Virus record (IMG/VR): IMGVR_UViG_3300020469_000062
Location: 1-53,203 of that record
Origin: a virus
DNA: 53,203 nt
Direction: 5' to 3' (one strand)
Below the pieces are notes generated by a model. The model was given only the letters and a program-made list of their open reading frames with translations, was not told the DNA's origin and did not search any database. Made by a program: the position numbers and the translations under genes. This document shows positions 20,278 to 33,500 of the stretch, in pieces (the first letter of the stretch is position 1; every line of letters starts with the position of its first letter).

Positions 20278-21522
20278 TTATGATACTATGTTAATGGTTC
20301 CTTGCATTGCAGCATGGAGTGTACATTGATAATAAAGAGTTGATGGAGCATCAAAAGGAATTGTCCAGTATAATACTGCAGTTATACTACCAGTCTGTCC
20401 TGTTGTATATGGTGTTCCTGATAAACCCTGTGTGGATTGAATCCTAAATGGGTGTCCTCCACCCTCAACTGTATTATCAAATGCATAAGTAAATCCTCTA
20501 TGCAGATACAGCGTTGGGTCACGGTTTTCTCCTGCAGGAAGTCCAGGTCCGTTGATTAGGAAGTCACTACTTGCGTTCTCTACAGGTGCACCTACCTCAT
20601 ACCAAATGATAGGACCAGATGTAGGAGTTGGAATCCATTCAGATCCAGACCAGTACAACATATCACCTTGAGTTAAACCTGATGTATTAGTATCAGTCAG
20701 AGCAGCAAGTGTTGTTGTCAAAGTTCCAGAGAAGTTCACTGTTACAGTGTCTCCAACAACTGCAGTAGTAATGTTAGTACCACCTGCAATAGTTAGTGTG
20801 TCTGTTTGACTGTTAGCAGTTGTAGATCCAGTGTCACCTGCAACAGAGGCGAATACGTTAATACTACCAATACCTGCAGCATCATCAGCAGGTAACCATT
20901 TGCTACTACTAGTGCTCCATTTTAAAACTTGATCATTATTAGGAGGTGTTGTAGTTGTATCGACGTCGGATAATAAATTTATACTTGATTTTTCAGTTAC
21001 TAATTTTACTTGAGCATTACCTACACCACCTGCAGTAATATTCATGTTTACATATGGATTATCATCACCACTTACTGTAAAGAAATATCCTCTATACGTT
21101 CCAACTGCAGGAGCACCACCTAATGCACTATATTCATTATCATATGTTATTGATGTGGGAAAGAGAATAGTTCCAGTAGCACCATCGAATGTAGAAGTAA
21201 CACCACCTGCAGCGAGAGTGATGTCTCCAGATCCATTTGAAGCAACTGCAATATTACCATTACTTGAAGAAACAATAGAGTTTCCATTTACATCCAACGC
21301 TGCAGTGAGGTTAGTGTAATCTGATGGTAGAAATGTACTACCGTTATATCTTAATACCTGTCCCACAGCAGGGTTTGTGGTATCGACAGTAAGTGTCGTA
21401 CCATTTCCTAGTGCGGTATATATTTCATTAAAGTTGTCATTGACCTTATCGCCTCCGACTCTCAGGGTATCTCCCGTGTTGTCGTTAGCAGCAGATCCTA
21501 GACCTATCGACTGTTTTGCCAT
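20278..21522 (-). CDS. Fibre-like protein with plastocyanin-like C-terminal domain, 414 aa
   Basis: Residues 11-37 (ANDNTGDTLRVGGDKVNDNF, then NEIYTAL) are the short head motif that starts many phage fibre and spike proteins. A Ser/Thr/Gly/Asn-rich shaft follows to about residue 300, with QVLRYNGS, QVLKWS and DMLYWSGSEW repeats typical of fibres. Residues about 305-414 look like a cupredoxin: WYEVGAP...LYLHRGFTYAFDN...GGGHPFRI...WTIPFDAPSTLYYQC, then TLHAAMQGTINIV. The likely ligands are about H357, C400, H403 and M406, the type-1 copper order. The ATG lies 22 nt after the giant gene's stop, and a late octamer overlaps that stop. Probably a minor fibre attached to the baseplate; metal binding is an inference. 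Confidence 0.72.
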   Translation of the reverse strand: MAKQSIGLGSAANDNTGDTLRVGGDKVNDNFNEIYTALGNGTTLTVDTTNPAVGQVLRYNGSTFLPSDYTNLTAALDVNGNSIVSSSNGNIAVASNGSGDITLAAGGVTSTFDGATGTILFPTSITYDNEYSALGGAPAVGTYRGYFFTVSGDDNPYVNMNITAGGVGNAQVKLVTEKSSINLLSDVDTTTTPPNNDQVLKWSTSSSKWLPADDAAGIGSINVFASVAGDTGSTTANSQTDTLTIAGGTNITTAVVGDTVTVNFSGTLTTTLAALTDTNTSGLTQGDMLYWSGSEWIPTPTSGPIIWYEVGAPVENASSDFLINGPGLPAGENRDPTLYLHRGFTYAFDNTVEGGGHPFRIQSTQGLSGTPYTTGQTGSITAVLYWTIPFDAPSTLYYQCTLHAAMQGTINIVS

Positions 21523-21541
21523 TGTTCGCTACAATTTTAGT

Positions 21542-21549
21542 TATTTATG
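21542..21549 (-). promoter_or_regulatory. Late promoter CATAAATA overlapping the giant gene stop
   Basis: CATAAATA on the minus strand contains the TAA stop (21547-21545) of the 6587-aa gene and lies 19 nt before the ATG of the 414-aa fibre-like gene. It would allow the downstream genes to be transcribed without the preceding 20-kb gene. Confidence 0.6.
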
Positions 21550-24500
21550 GGGTTTCGGGGTCAACTAACTCTTCACCGTAAGTTGAAATGTCTGGAGCAA
21601 CCCAGTCATCAGGGACCGAAGTCTCAACAGCGATGTCTGGATTTGAGTAACCAGAACCAGTTGCACTCAGTTCAATACCTGCAACACCAACTAGTGCACG
21701 GATATTTCCATCAAAACCAGAGATGGAATCTATTCTAACAGTAGGTCTGGTTGTGTAACCAGAACCTCCATTAGTAACTTGAACTGTGTCAATGAATCCA
21801 GATGTCAAGACCGCAGTTGCAGTTGCGTTTTGACCGAATACAGATCCAAGATAATCAAATGTGATTAGAGAGTTTGATGATTCAATAACAGCAACTTCTC
21901 TATCTGCAGTCTCACCTTGAATGTCAATAAAGTCACCAGGTTCAATCGGTGGTACAACTTCAGCAGCGTCAACGTCTGCCTCAGAACCAACGTATGAGAA
22001 GGCAACAAATGTTGATCCAAATCTAGGAACTTCAGAGAAGATAATTCTAGAACCAACAATTTCAAATCCAACTCCAGGTTCTTGGATAACACCATTGAGT
22101 GAACAAATAATGTTGTTCTCAGGTCTTATCACACTAGATTGTACACCATCAGTTAGTGTCAATGAGTAGAATACATCATTACGTTTCAAGTTGAATGATT
22201 GTCTCAATGAGTCAAACTCGAATGAAATATCATCTAACTGTCTTAGTTTACCAATGTAGAATCCAGTGAAAGATGCTCCTAGATCTGGTGGTTCAGTAAA
22301 CTGAATCTGGTTGGAGAACGCTGTGTATGCGTTAGTAGCACCTGGAGGTTGCAATATACCATTAACGAATATTAGGAGGTGTCCTGCGGGATCTGGGAGG
22401 TAAGTAGTACCATTTGTAATAGTAAGTGGGAACGTTGTTGTAGTTCCATCAAATCCTTTAAATGATCTCTTGACTCTTGCCTTAAGATCAACTTGTGAGA
22501 AGATAACAGCACCGTATGAATCTGGTCCCTTAATAGCATCTCTAACACCAAATGATCCTGTAACATCACTTAGGTATAGACGCTTGTTAATACCATCAAC
22601 ACGAACGTCTTGTACAAGAGCAGCACCTGCACCTGCAGTTGTAACTATAGTTGAGATAGAAGCATATCCAACTGGGAATGATGCTGCTAAACCATAATCA
22701 CCTATTTGATCACCATTAGTAAATGTTCCTTGATACTCAATCATGTAGACGTAGTTGTTAGCAATATCTACGTCAGTGATAATACCATATGTGGCAGAAT
22801 CTTGAACACCAGATACAACCTTATAAAGTCTGTTACCAACTGAGAAGTTGTTAAGATTACTAATAATGTTAATACCAAATCTCTTATATCCTCTTGATGC
22901 AATTCTATCACCAACACCGATATCAAGACCTGCATACTTACTTACTACAATGTATTGTCTAGAAGACTCTGGATATACAACAGCAGTAGTTTCAAATGAA
23001 CCTAATAATGTTTCAGTATCAACAGTCAACTTACCACCTGTGTTATCAGTTACAGATGCCTGTACTTTTAAGAATGATGTAGGTTGTGCGATAGCACCAG
23101 ATGTATAACCTTTGAATGGGATGTCAGCAACAAAGTCACCCTTAAGATCAATGATGTGAACACGAGTTTCAATAGCACTAATCTGAGCAGTAGTAGAGTT
23201 AGTTGCACCAACAACATTATCTGATATTGCCCATGGACCTGCGGTAATCTTAACATCAAGATACTTGAAGTTAGCATCTTCAAAGAATCCGTACACAGTA
23301 CCTGTGATAGATGATGCACCCTGTTTTGCAACAGTTTCATTCATTGTGTATGGACCATCAGTTATATTACCATCAATTCTAAATCTTGAATATACTTGAA
23401 CAACATAACCTTGGTTTAGAGTTATATTCTCAATTTCAGCGTATGTGTTACTTAATAAACCATAAACATAATCAGCATTATTTGCTCCACCTTTGATAGA
23501 CACTGGTATAGTTCTTCCAGTAGTATAAACCTTAGTTGGAAGTTCAATATTTCTATTTGTTGTGATTTGTATGTATGTACTATCATCAACTAATTGATCT
23601 TTAATAATCTTGATTAAGTATCTGACAACTGCAGCAACAGATGGTTTACTGTAGTCTGCTGCAGCAGTACTATCATAGAATGAATAGAATCCTGAGTTTG
23701 GAGCAGGAGATGTGAGTGTACCATCAAGAGATGCCAACATATATGTTTGTAGCAAGTCAAGAATGTAGTTCTTAGTGTTAAATCCAGTATCAGCGTAGAA
23801 TAACTTACCACTTTGTGCTTGATATGGATCAAGAGCATTCTTAGTAAGTTTAGCACCCCAAACAAGAATACCAGTAGAAGCATCACCAGTCCAAACACTA
23901 CCGCCAGTAGAACTCTTAATAATAAACTTGTTCCTTAAGGTTGTAAATCCGAAGGAGAATGTAGCAGTAATATAACATCTGAACCAACCATTTCCAAGAG
24001 GAATAGCACCAAATGCATCACCAGTTATACCACCTTGAGGTGTGAATAATGTTCCAGTAGTACCATTTGTAAGATTGAGATCAAAGAATATATTTTGTTC
24101 ACCTGCACCACCTGGATCAAGTTGCATTTGGAATCTGATTCCTTGTGATCCAGATTCTTTAACAAATGCAGAGAAGGTAAATGTCTGAGTTTCACCTGCA
24201 CCAACAGCACCAGTATCGAATGATTCTGTATTATTATCGAATGTAGTTGTACCAGAGTCAAATGTTTCAAATGCAGTTAGACTATAGTCTCTGTTAATTT
24301 CATGTTGACCATTTTGACCATTATTAGGAGTTACATCTTCTGCAGTCTGAGTATCATCAGGAGCAAGAGTTGAAACGTTATCTGTGATTGTTACATTGGT
24401 TGTAGGAGTCCAGTTGACTGAGTATGCCTCTGGGTTAGTCCAAAGGTTAGTACCTGCAGTTTGACCAGAAACAGTAGATATTATTGTTCTCGCATTAGCA

Positions 24501-27500
24501 AGAGTTCTTGTATTTCCAATCTTAGTATACCAAGTATATCCAGTACCAACTCCACCACTAGAGATAGTAGCAGTTGCACCAGATGTCTTACCTGTCAATG
24601 TATTACCTGCAACCCATGCAGTTCCTGTGAATGCACCAACAATTAAGAAGTTGGTTTCTTCTTCATATTCAAGGATAGTAGCATATCCTCCAATGTTAGA
24701 TCTAACAACCTCACCTAACTGGAATGCTGTTGAACTTACACTCTGTATAGTAATCTGATATGCGGTTGTACTGGTTCTAATATTTGTAGTTTGTAAATCA
24801 TGTATGATATCTTCAAGAACATCAGTTACAAATGTATCATAAGTCCATGAACCTGCACCAAACTGAGCAAGAGTTTGTGTTTGTATTTCTTGTAAGTAGT
24901 AGTTCTTATTGTAAAGTAAATTCTTAGAAGCACTTCTACCAACTTTTCTAGCAGGTGAAAGTATATTGACTGCAATCTCTATTAACTCTTTCCATCTGTT
25001 CTTAACCGATATAGCATCACTTAATGTTAATGAATCACGAACAGCAGCAATGTTATGATGTACAAAATTGTATGCACCTGCTGTACCACTATTATCTTCA
25101 CCTTGTGTGTATAATAAGTTATCTATTGCTTTCAATCCAATAGTTTCGAGTTGCTCAACACCATAGACAGTTGCAATCAATAGTTGTTCAACTCCACTAG
25201 TGCTATAGTTGTATTCTAAGGCAGAAGTTAAGAACTTCTCTATTTCTAGAATAATACTATCATTACCACCAGTTTGTAAATCTGATATTGCACCTATGAG
25301 TATATCTTCAAGAGTTTGTTGGAATGCCGATTCACCTAATGCACCACCTGGGAACTGGAACGCTTGATATTGAACTTGGTTTAGGAGGTAGTTAAACTCA
25401 ACACCCATTAATCCAGTTATTTCTGCTCTAATACCTTCTCTGTTAAAGTATATTCTATCTGCAGCAGTATTAAAGTCTGCAGCAGTAGGAGCAATAATAT
25501 CATTGAGTAGTGTAATAAGAGTATCGATTGCAGTCTTAACGTTTGCACACCCACCAGAATCATTTGTTATACCCCAATCACCAACAATAATACCATCAGT
25601 GTTAGTGTAATCTAGATCTCCTGTAACTGCCTGTTTAGCATAGAATGCTAATCTCTCATGTGCATAAGCAGACTGATGAACCTGTAGACGGATATAACGT
25701 AACTCACTATTGTTACCAATATAGAAACCTACAGCAGTAAGTATTCCATCATTACCACCATCTTCAATATCTTGTGCTAATCCATCTAATATTAATCCTA
25801 AGTCAGTCTTACAACGTAATGTACCATCTGTAGATGTACCATTAGCATTTCTAGGCATATCTAGTGCAAGAGCAGGATATCTTGTAAGCATATCATATGC
25901 TGCTTTATCTACAATAACTTTTCTGTTTGCACGAATTAAGTTAGCAGCATCACGGAATCTACCACGAGCATCTACGTCTATCTGATTTGTGTATATTGTA
26001 TCATTTGTGCCATTATGATAATCAACTGTTAATGGAACTTCAGAGAATGCATTTATTGTTCCACCAACAAACTCGTATGCAGGTGTAGATTTAGTTACAG
26101 TTGCAAGATGATCTACAGCAGGGGATTGTGATGCATATGTTAATGTATCAGTGATGATATCAAATAGGTTTGCTATTGTAGATTGAACATCTTGACAATC
26201 AGTTAATGTATATTCAGATTTTGTTATACCGTTAGTGACAGCACTAGAGAAGGTATGTGTATATTGATCATCTGCACTAGATGCACCTACGTTGATCGTG
26301 AACGTATCGTTGGTATGTGAAGAAATTTTAAGAACTTGCTTAGACGCAGGGTCTGTTTTTCTTGGGTATGCAGTAATCTTTGAGTTACCATCCTTGGAAC
26401 AAGTGAATGAGACAGCACCATCCGCAAGGAATACAGAATCACCAGAAACAGTGATGCCATTAGTGGTAGCAGAAACGAATGCATGTGTGTAGTTACCTCC
26501 TGTTATTACGGTGTTAGATAGAGCACTAGAGAATGTATGTGTACTTGTATTGGAATCGGTTCCAATATTGACAGTTATAGTATTATCTCTCTTGATAATA
26601 CCGTTTGCTGCAGCAGATACGAATGTATGAACATATTGATCAGCAGCAGAAGAAGGACCAACATTAACTGTAAATGTGTTGTCTGTCTTTGCTGTAATTC
26701 TTAACCATCTACCAGAGAAAGGATCTGTTGAACGAGGATATGTTTTAGTCTCATGATTACCATCTTTAGTACAAGTAAATGATAGTGAGTTATCAGCAAT
26801 CCTGATCTTGTCTCCTACAACAAATCCGTGAGCATTTTGAGTGATGACTAAAACACCGTCGGAAGTACTATAGGTTGCACCTGTAGCAGTTGATGTTACA
26901 CCATTTTGTGTGATGTTAACATATTTGTCTGTTGCAGGAAGAGTTCCATTTCCACCAGTTCCTCTAGCAAATGTTAGAGAGTTTGCGGTAACCTTAACAT
27001 AAGTTCCTATTCCTAAGTTGTTATCTGGTAGTGTTAATACAGCAACACCAGTGGAAGGATCGTAAGTTGCACCTGTTGGTTGATAGTTTACTATTGGTGA
27101 CTTACCAACATCAAGAGTGAAGTTATTAGCATCAACTCTTGTAACTTCTTGCCAACCTTGAGCAGCAGGATCTTTTGCTCTTGGATAGGTATGGTTTGTA
27201 GCATTGCTGTCCATTGAACATGTAAATGTCAATGAGTTATCAGCAAGTTGAATCTTATCACCAGTTGCAAGATTGTGACTGTTAGAGGTAATATTTAAAA
27301 CACCAGTAGCAGCATTATAAGTTGCATTGGATGCAGTAAGATTTGTATCACTTGTCAATCCATGTCCGTTGCTAGTAACAACCATGTCACCAGTAGCAGG
27401 ATTATATGTTGCAGTTGATGGAGTAAATTGAGTTACAGACTGAGTAAGATAGTTTGATTCTGTGATTGTAGTATCGTACTTCTGTGTCAAACCATGATCA

Positions 27501-30500
27501 CCTAATGTAGACCATGGATGATTGTTAATAACAAATCTAGCTAACTTCTCTACTATATCGTAAGTGTATAATGATTCTTTAAGATCATCTGAAACATGTA
27601 ATAGAGTGATAGGGTTAGTAGTTCTATTAACGTATAATGCTGCAGCATCCCATGTATGACTGTTAGATCCATTTCTAAGATCTTCAACCATTGCTTTAAG
27701 AATATCTCTTACATCATCTTCACAGTTAACTTCTCCACCAACAATAGTAAAGAATGGATAACGCTCTTTCATAATATACACTGCTTCATTAGCAATGTAA
27801 TCGTAGTTCAATATTAGAAGGTCTGCAGCGTTGATATATCTGTGTGTCTTCTGATCAAATCCTCTACTTGCAAGACCTACATTAACTGTGATTGTATCTC
27901 CTGTAACTGCAGTGATAGCAAGGGTTGCTCCGTATGAAGGATCTGTCACTCTTGGATAAGAATGATTTGTTGCGTTATTATCTTTTGTACATGTGAATGT
28001 TAATGAGTTTGCAGCAATCGTAATAGTATCAGATGTTGTATAACTATGAGATCCAATATTGATTTCCATCAAACCTGTAGTTGCATCATAATCAACTGCA
28101 GTTGGAGTGAAACTACTTGATCCAGTTACACTGATTGCATTAGTTGTTGCAGAAACAAATGTATGTACACCACCGATTAATCTAGCAGTTGCTCTGATAG
28201 CATCATTATTAACATATTCATCGATAGTAAAGTCAGGTGCACCAGACCAGTCTTCTAAGAATACTTGCTTATCAGCACCATCAAAATGCCATAATAGTTT
28301 TGTATTAGCATCACCTTGGAACATTCCATTTTGAGGAGTGAATGGTATTGTTGAGTAACGACTTTCTGAACTCAATCTTAGTTCATCAATATGTCCAAAG
28401 AATGCATTTGCTCCTGCATAATCTGCACCAATTCTTAATGGTTTAGCAGCATAGTTTTGACTATCAGTACCAGTTCCTCTTTCAGTACCATCTAGGAATA
28501 TTTTAACAGTAGTAGAAGTTTTCTGTACAACAATATGTGTCCATGTATCTGTAGCAAGAACAGTAGCACCAGATGTTACTAGATCAGAGTTATTAACGTT
28601 ATAACGAACTTGACCACCATTTGTATATAAACGACCTGCTACATCATTTGCTGTTGTTCTAAAGTCAAGTAAAGTTGTAACACCAGATATAGATGCTGCT
28701 GCTGCCTTAACATAAAGTTCTATAGTAAATGCTGCAGTTCCCCATGCAAAGTCACTGGATGAATCTACATTCAAGTAATCTAATGTGACCTGTGCAACAC
28801 CAACACTAACAGTAATCGTATCTGAAGTTACTGCGCTGATTGTTAATGCTTGTCCAGATGCAGGGTCAGTTGATCTTGGATATGGATGATTTGTTGTATT
28901 GCTATCAGCAGTACATGTAAATGTAATCGCACTGTCAGCAATAGTAACCTTATTGCTTGTTGTTAAACTATGAGTTCCAATATTGATTACTAATGTTCCT
29001 GCCTCAGGATCGTAAGATGTACCTGTCTGAGCAGTGTGTGTAGAAGTAGCACCATTTGATGCCTGGATTCCGTTAGTAACACCACTTACAAAGGTATGAG
29101 TATGATTTGCTCTTCCTAATAATAAAGATCCAGTACCAAACTTCTTAGTTGATGTATCAATCTGTGCTTCACCATACCATGTTGGAGGGTTGTAATCTAA
29201 TCCACCACGTTGTGATCTACCAATCTTACCGAGATAAATTGTATTTCTTGCTTGGTTATAACCAACAACTTCTGCTTTACTATCTCTAGATCTGATAACT
29301 TGACCAGTCTGGAATATTCCATCACCAATTCTATCAGTGATTGTTAGTTTTCTAATTCTAGCACCTTCGGTAGCAAGGAAGTCGCCATTATTATTACCGT
29401 AATCAATCTTATAGTTACGAATATATTCATTCTCTTGGAATGTTCCAGTTAAGTTATCATAAGGAATCACATAGTTATTAACTTGCTCATTAGCAGGGAA
29501 ACTACTATCAAATGCAGTTAAGTTATCAGTGAAGTTAACTATACCAATCTGTGATTGTGAGATATTATCAAGAACAATGTTTGGATAAGTCTGTGATGTA
29601 ATTCTGTTGAATAGTAATCCAAAGAATGATGAACCTTCAGATATATTGACCTGTCCTATAAACTCATTAGTTGTAGGATCTTGATAAGTAGATGTTGCAG
29701 TTATTTGAGCAACTACACCAGATTGTGCACCAATAATGTAATCATTTAATACTATATCAAATAATCCTGGTGTTGATTGATATGTACCTGCAGTCTTACT
29801 TAATGTTAGTGTATTTGTAACTGTGATATCAGTTCCATATATCGGATTATATTCTTGATGAGATACTGCTGCTGTTCCATTTTGTGCTCTAGTTACAGTT
29901 AATGTTGTTGAGTTATTATTTTGTACAATAGTGTTTACTAGGAATATTTCTGATTCTACCTGATAGTTTTTACCTGTAACAAATGTACCTGCAGTAACAG
30001 GAGCATCAGCAGCAGTGTTATCGGTTCTATATGCTACCATCTCAATAGATGTAGTTGAAGCACCAATAGTATAACGTAACTGAGCAAGAGGAGTTTCAGC
30101 ACCACTCTGTAAGTTAATTTGTTCAACTTTAGCAGTGTTGCTAGTGAGGTTAGATACATTTTCCCCAAATACAAATAATCCAATATTAGATACATCAGTT
30201 ACCGTACCAATATTAGCAGCAAATCCAGTCGCACCAACAGTTGCTAGTTCACCTAGTGTAAATGTTCCTTGTGTAATAAATCCATCAATATCATTACCAG
30301 TAATCTTAGTAACAGTTAATCTTGCTCCTGATGAAGTACCAACTAATGCCATTCCGATAGTTGGGAAGATGCCACTAATATTATTGAATGTGACAGTCTT
30401 AGTTGCAATCTGATTTATAGTGACATTTACATACTTAATACTTGCAGGAGGTTGTGGTGGTTCGCTGAATACAATAGCATCACCTTGTAACTCAAATGCA

Positions 30501-33500
30501 GTTCCTGGAGTTTGTACAACACCGTTAAGAACAATCATTAACTGGTTAGCATTCGCAACAACGTTGTTACCATCAACAGTTAGAGGGAATGATATTTTTT
30601 GACCATCAAATTGAGTTGATATATCATCTAATCTCTGTACAACAGAAGTTAGAATGTTTTCAGAAGAAGTAAGACGTTTTTGACGGAATAGAACTTCAGT
30701 ATTATTGAACTCAGAATAAACAGGTTCAACAAGAGCAAAGTTTTGGATGTTAGGAACAATCGCATCTCTAGCAAGCTCAACAGATTTAGTTAACTGGAAT
30801 GCAGTTTCTTTATTAGGAATGACACCATAATCATTTAGGTCTAACTCACCAAATACTTTAAATGATGCGGGGTGAACGTTCTTGATAAGAATCTCTTTCC
30901 AATCACCAATAGAAACAGCAGACTTAACAGCATATGAGAAGTCTTGATAGTAGTAACTATCTTGAATCTTTTGAATAATTTCAGATGGTTTACCAACGTC
31001 ATCGATAAACTGACCAGTAGTTTTAGTGATAGAACCAATCTCTAGAACACCAGTAGCAACCTTGATATCAGACATGATACCAGAAGACTTAGAAATAACA
31101 CCAGTTATTCTTGATCCTTGACTGAATGTACCAGTGTAATCGACAATCTTAAGGACTCTAGGTCCTATCTGCCATCCTGAGTTAGTTGAAACATAACCTT
31201 GTGCAGTAGAAGTAGCAAGTGAATCACCTTGATATACAAGTTCTCCTTCTAGGAAGGTTGATGTAATAACGTTTGCTGTAGCAGCACCACCAAATGATTC
31301 AGTTAATACTTGTTGACGACCTGTACCTGCGTTGACATATGATAATGCATCACCAAGTGCAGCGTTAGCAGCAGTAATGGCAAGTTTTAACTGATCTGTT
31401 TCTAGTGAGTTTGCAGTACCAGATATAGCATAGTAAGTTGTAGATGAGTTTAATCTACCAGTCGCACCTGCAGATAGCGGGAAGTCTGCTCCTTCACCAG
31501 TATCAACAACATTCAATGTAACTGCAGAACCATTTGCAATACCATGTGGGAAAGCAAACTGTAGTAATCCTAAGTCAAGGTTTACAACATAGTTGAATGA
31601 TGATCTTAGGTTAACTGCAGGAGTTGATGAATAACCTGCACCTGGGTCTTTAACAATAATAGTATCTAATCTACCGTTCTTAATTGATGCTTCTGCAATA
31701 GCACCACTACCACCACCTCCAGTGATGACAACAGCAGGTGCTTGTGAATATCCAGTTCCAGGGTCTGTAACTGTAATACTGTCTAGTATGCTTGTAGATG
31801 TTAACTGAGCATTGATTGGGAATGTAATCTCAGGACGTAATGTATAATCATGAGGATAATCATAACCAAAGTTATTGTTCTTAAGTTTCTTAATCTTACC
31901 AACACTATCACCTTTAGTAAAGATAGATGCACCAGAACCAAATGGAGGTATAACAACTACAATTTCTGCACCAGATCCAGTCAAACCAGATCCTAATATA
32001 CCACTGATTGCTTCAATGTCTATTGTTGCTGTAGTATAGTTTTTACCTGGAGATGTAACTACAACGCTGTTTATCTGACCTGGAATAGTTACACCGTTAG
32101 CATCAGTTCCATCAGCAACAATAATTTCTACAAATCCACCTTCTCCATCACCACCAATAGGTACACTACTATAAGTTCCTACAGCATACTCAGTTCCAGG
32201 ATTATTGATTTGTACTCTCTCTATCTGTCTTGTAGATTGTATGCTAGTTACAATAGGTAATCTAGTATAGAAACCACCTGGGTTTACAATACGAACAGCA
32301 TTGATTGATCCAACTGCTCTTAATGAAGATGTTGCATATGTTGCTTGATTAATGTCAGCAGCACCTTCTGGTTCATTCAATAGAGGATATTTGATTATAT
32401 CAGCACCACGAGTAATAGTAGCACCTGCAACAGAACTGATTTCAAATACACCCTTATATGGAGAATCAACAACGTCTAAGTAACTTCCTGCAACAACAGG
32501 TGAATCTGATCCAGTTCTAGAAGGATCAAAGTAATATGAAATATTGGTAACTATAGTTTCATCAACTTTAAGTGTTACAGATGGATTAGGTTGTCCTGCA
32601 CCAGTGACACCAGGAGTTCCGACTCTTTCAATAGAGTTGAATGAATATTCAAGTTTGTATAGACTATCTTTAGCAAATGATAAGTTACCACCAACAAGAG
32701 ATGAATGACTGAGGTCAAAGATATACTGATGACCATAGTACATCTTCAAGACAGGTGACTTAACAAATATATTGACACTCGATGCTGATGTAGCAGGACT
32801 TGTTTGTGCTACTGTTGGTAGTTTATATACAAATTCTAGAGGACTGATTACCCTATTAACAGCGAATGCACCATCATATTCATCATACACAGTGCTACCT
32901 ATAGTCTGGCTAGGGTTACCATCAACATAAATCATATCTCCAGTGGAGAGATAATGACTTGTGTTAGTGATTACATACACTTCATCACTGTTAGCTACTG
33001 CAGTGACTTGTAAAATTTTGTCAAGATTTGCAACTAATGTAATCTTGAGTACGCCAGTAAGGTTTGTTATCTGTGTTGTGCTATATGCAGTGTTGAATGA
33101 TATATCACCCGATGTTAGTTGTACAACAGATCCAACAATGTATGCTGATGATCCAGAGACTTCATCGATTCTTACAGAGTAATCTGCAGTTGCAAATGGT
33201 TTGAACTTGGCAAAACTATCTAAGTTACCAGAACCAGTTGATGTGGTGCCATCAAGGTTAAAATCATTAAGATCAATATCAAAAGTTCCAGGAGTTGTAT
33301 TAGTGATTGTCGCAAATGTATATCCTTCTATAATGTTGATATCGTTAGGTATAGGTCCTACAATACCATAAGTTGATTGCTCACTAAACTGTTCAGTAAC
33401 AAGTTGACCAGTATTTAAGTCATCTGTCCATGTATTATTGTTTACAGCAAGATATATCTGATTATTATCAACATCTCTTCTAACAACATAACCGCTATTA

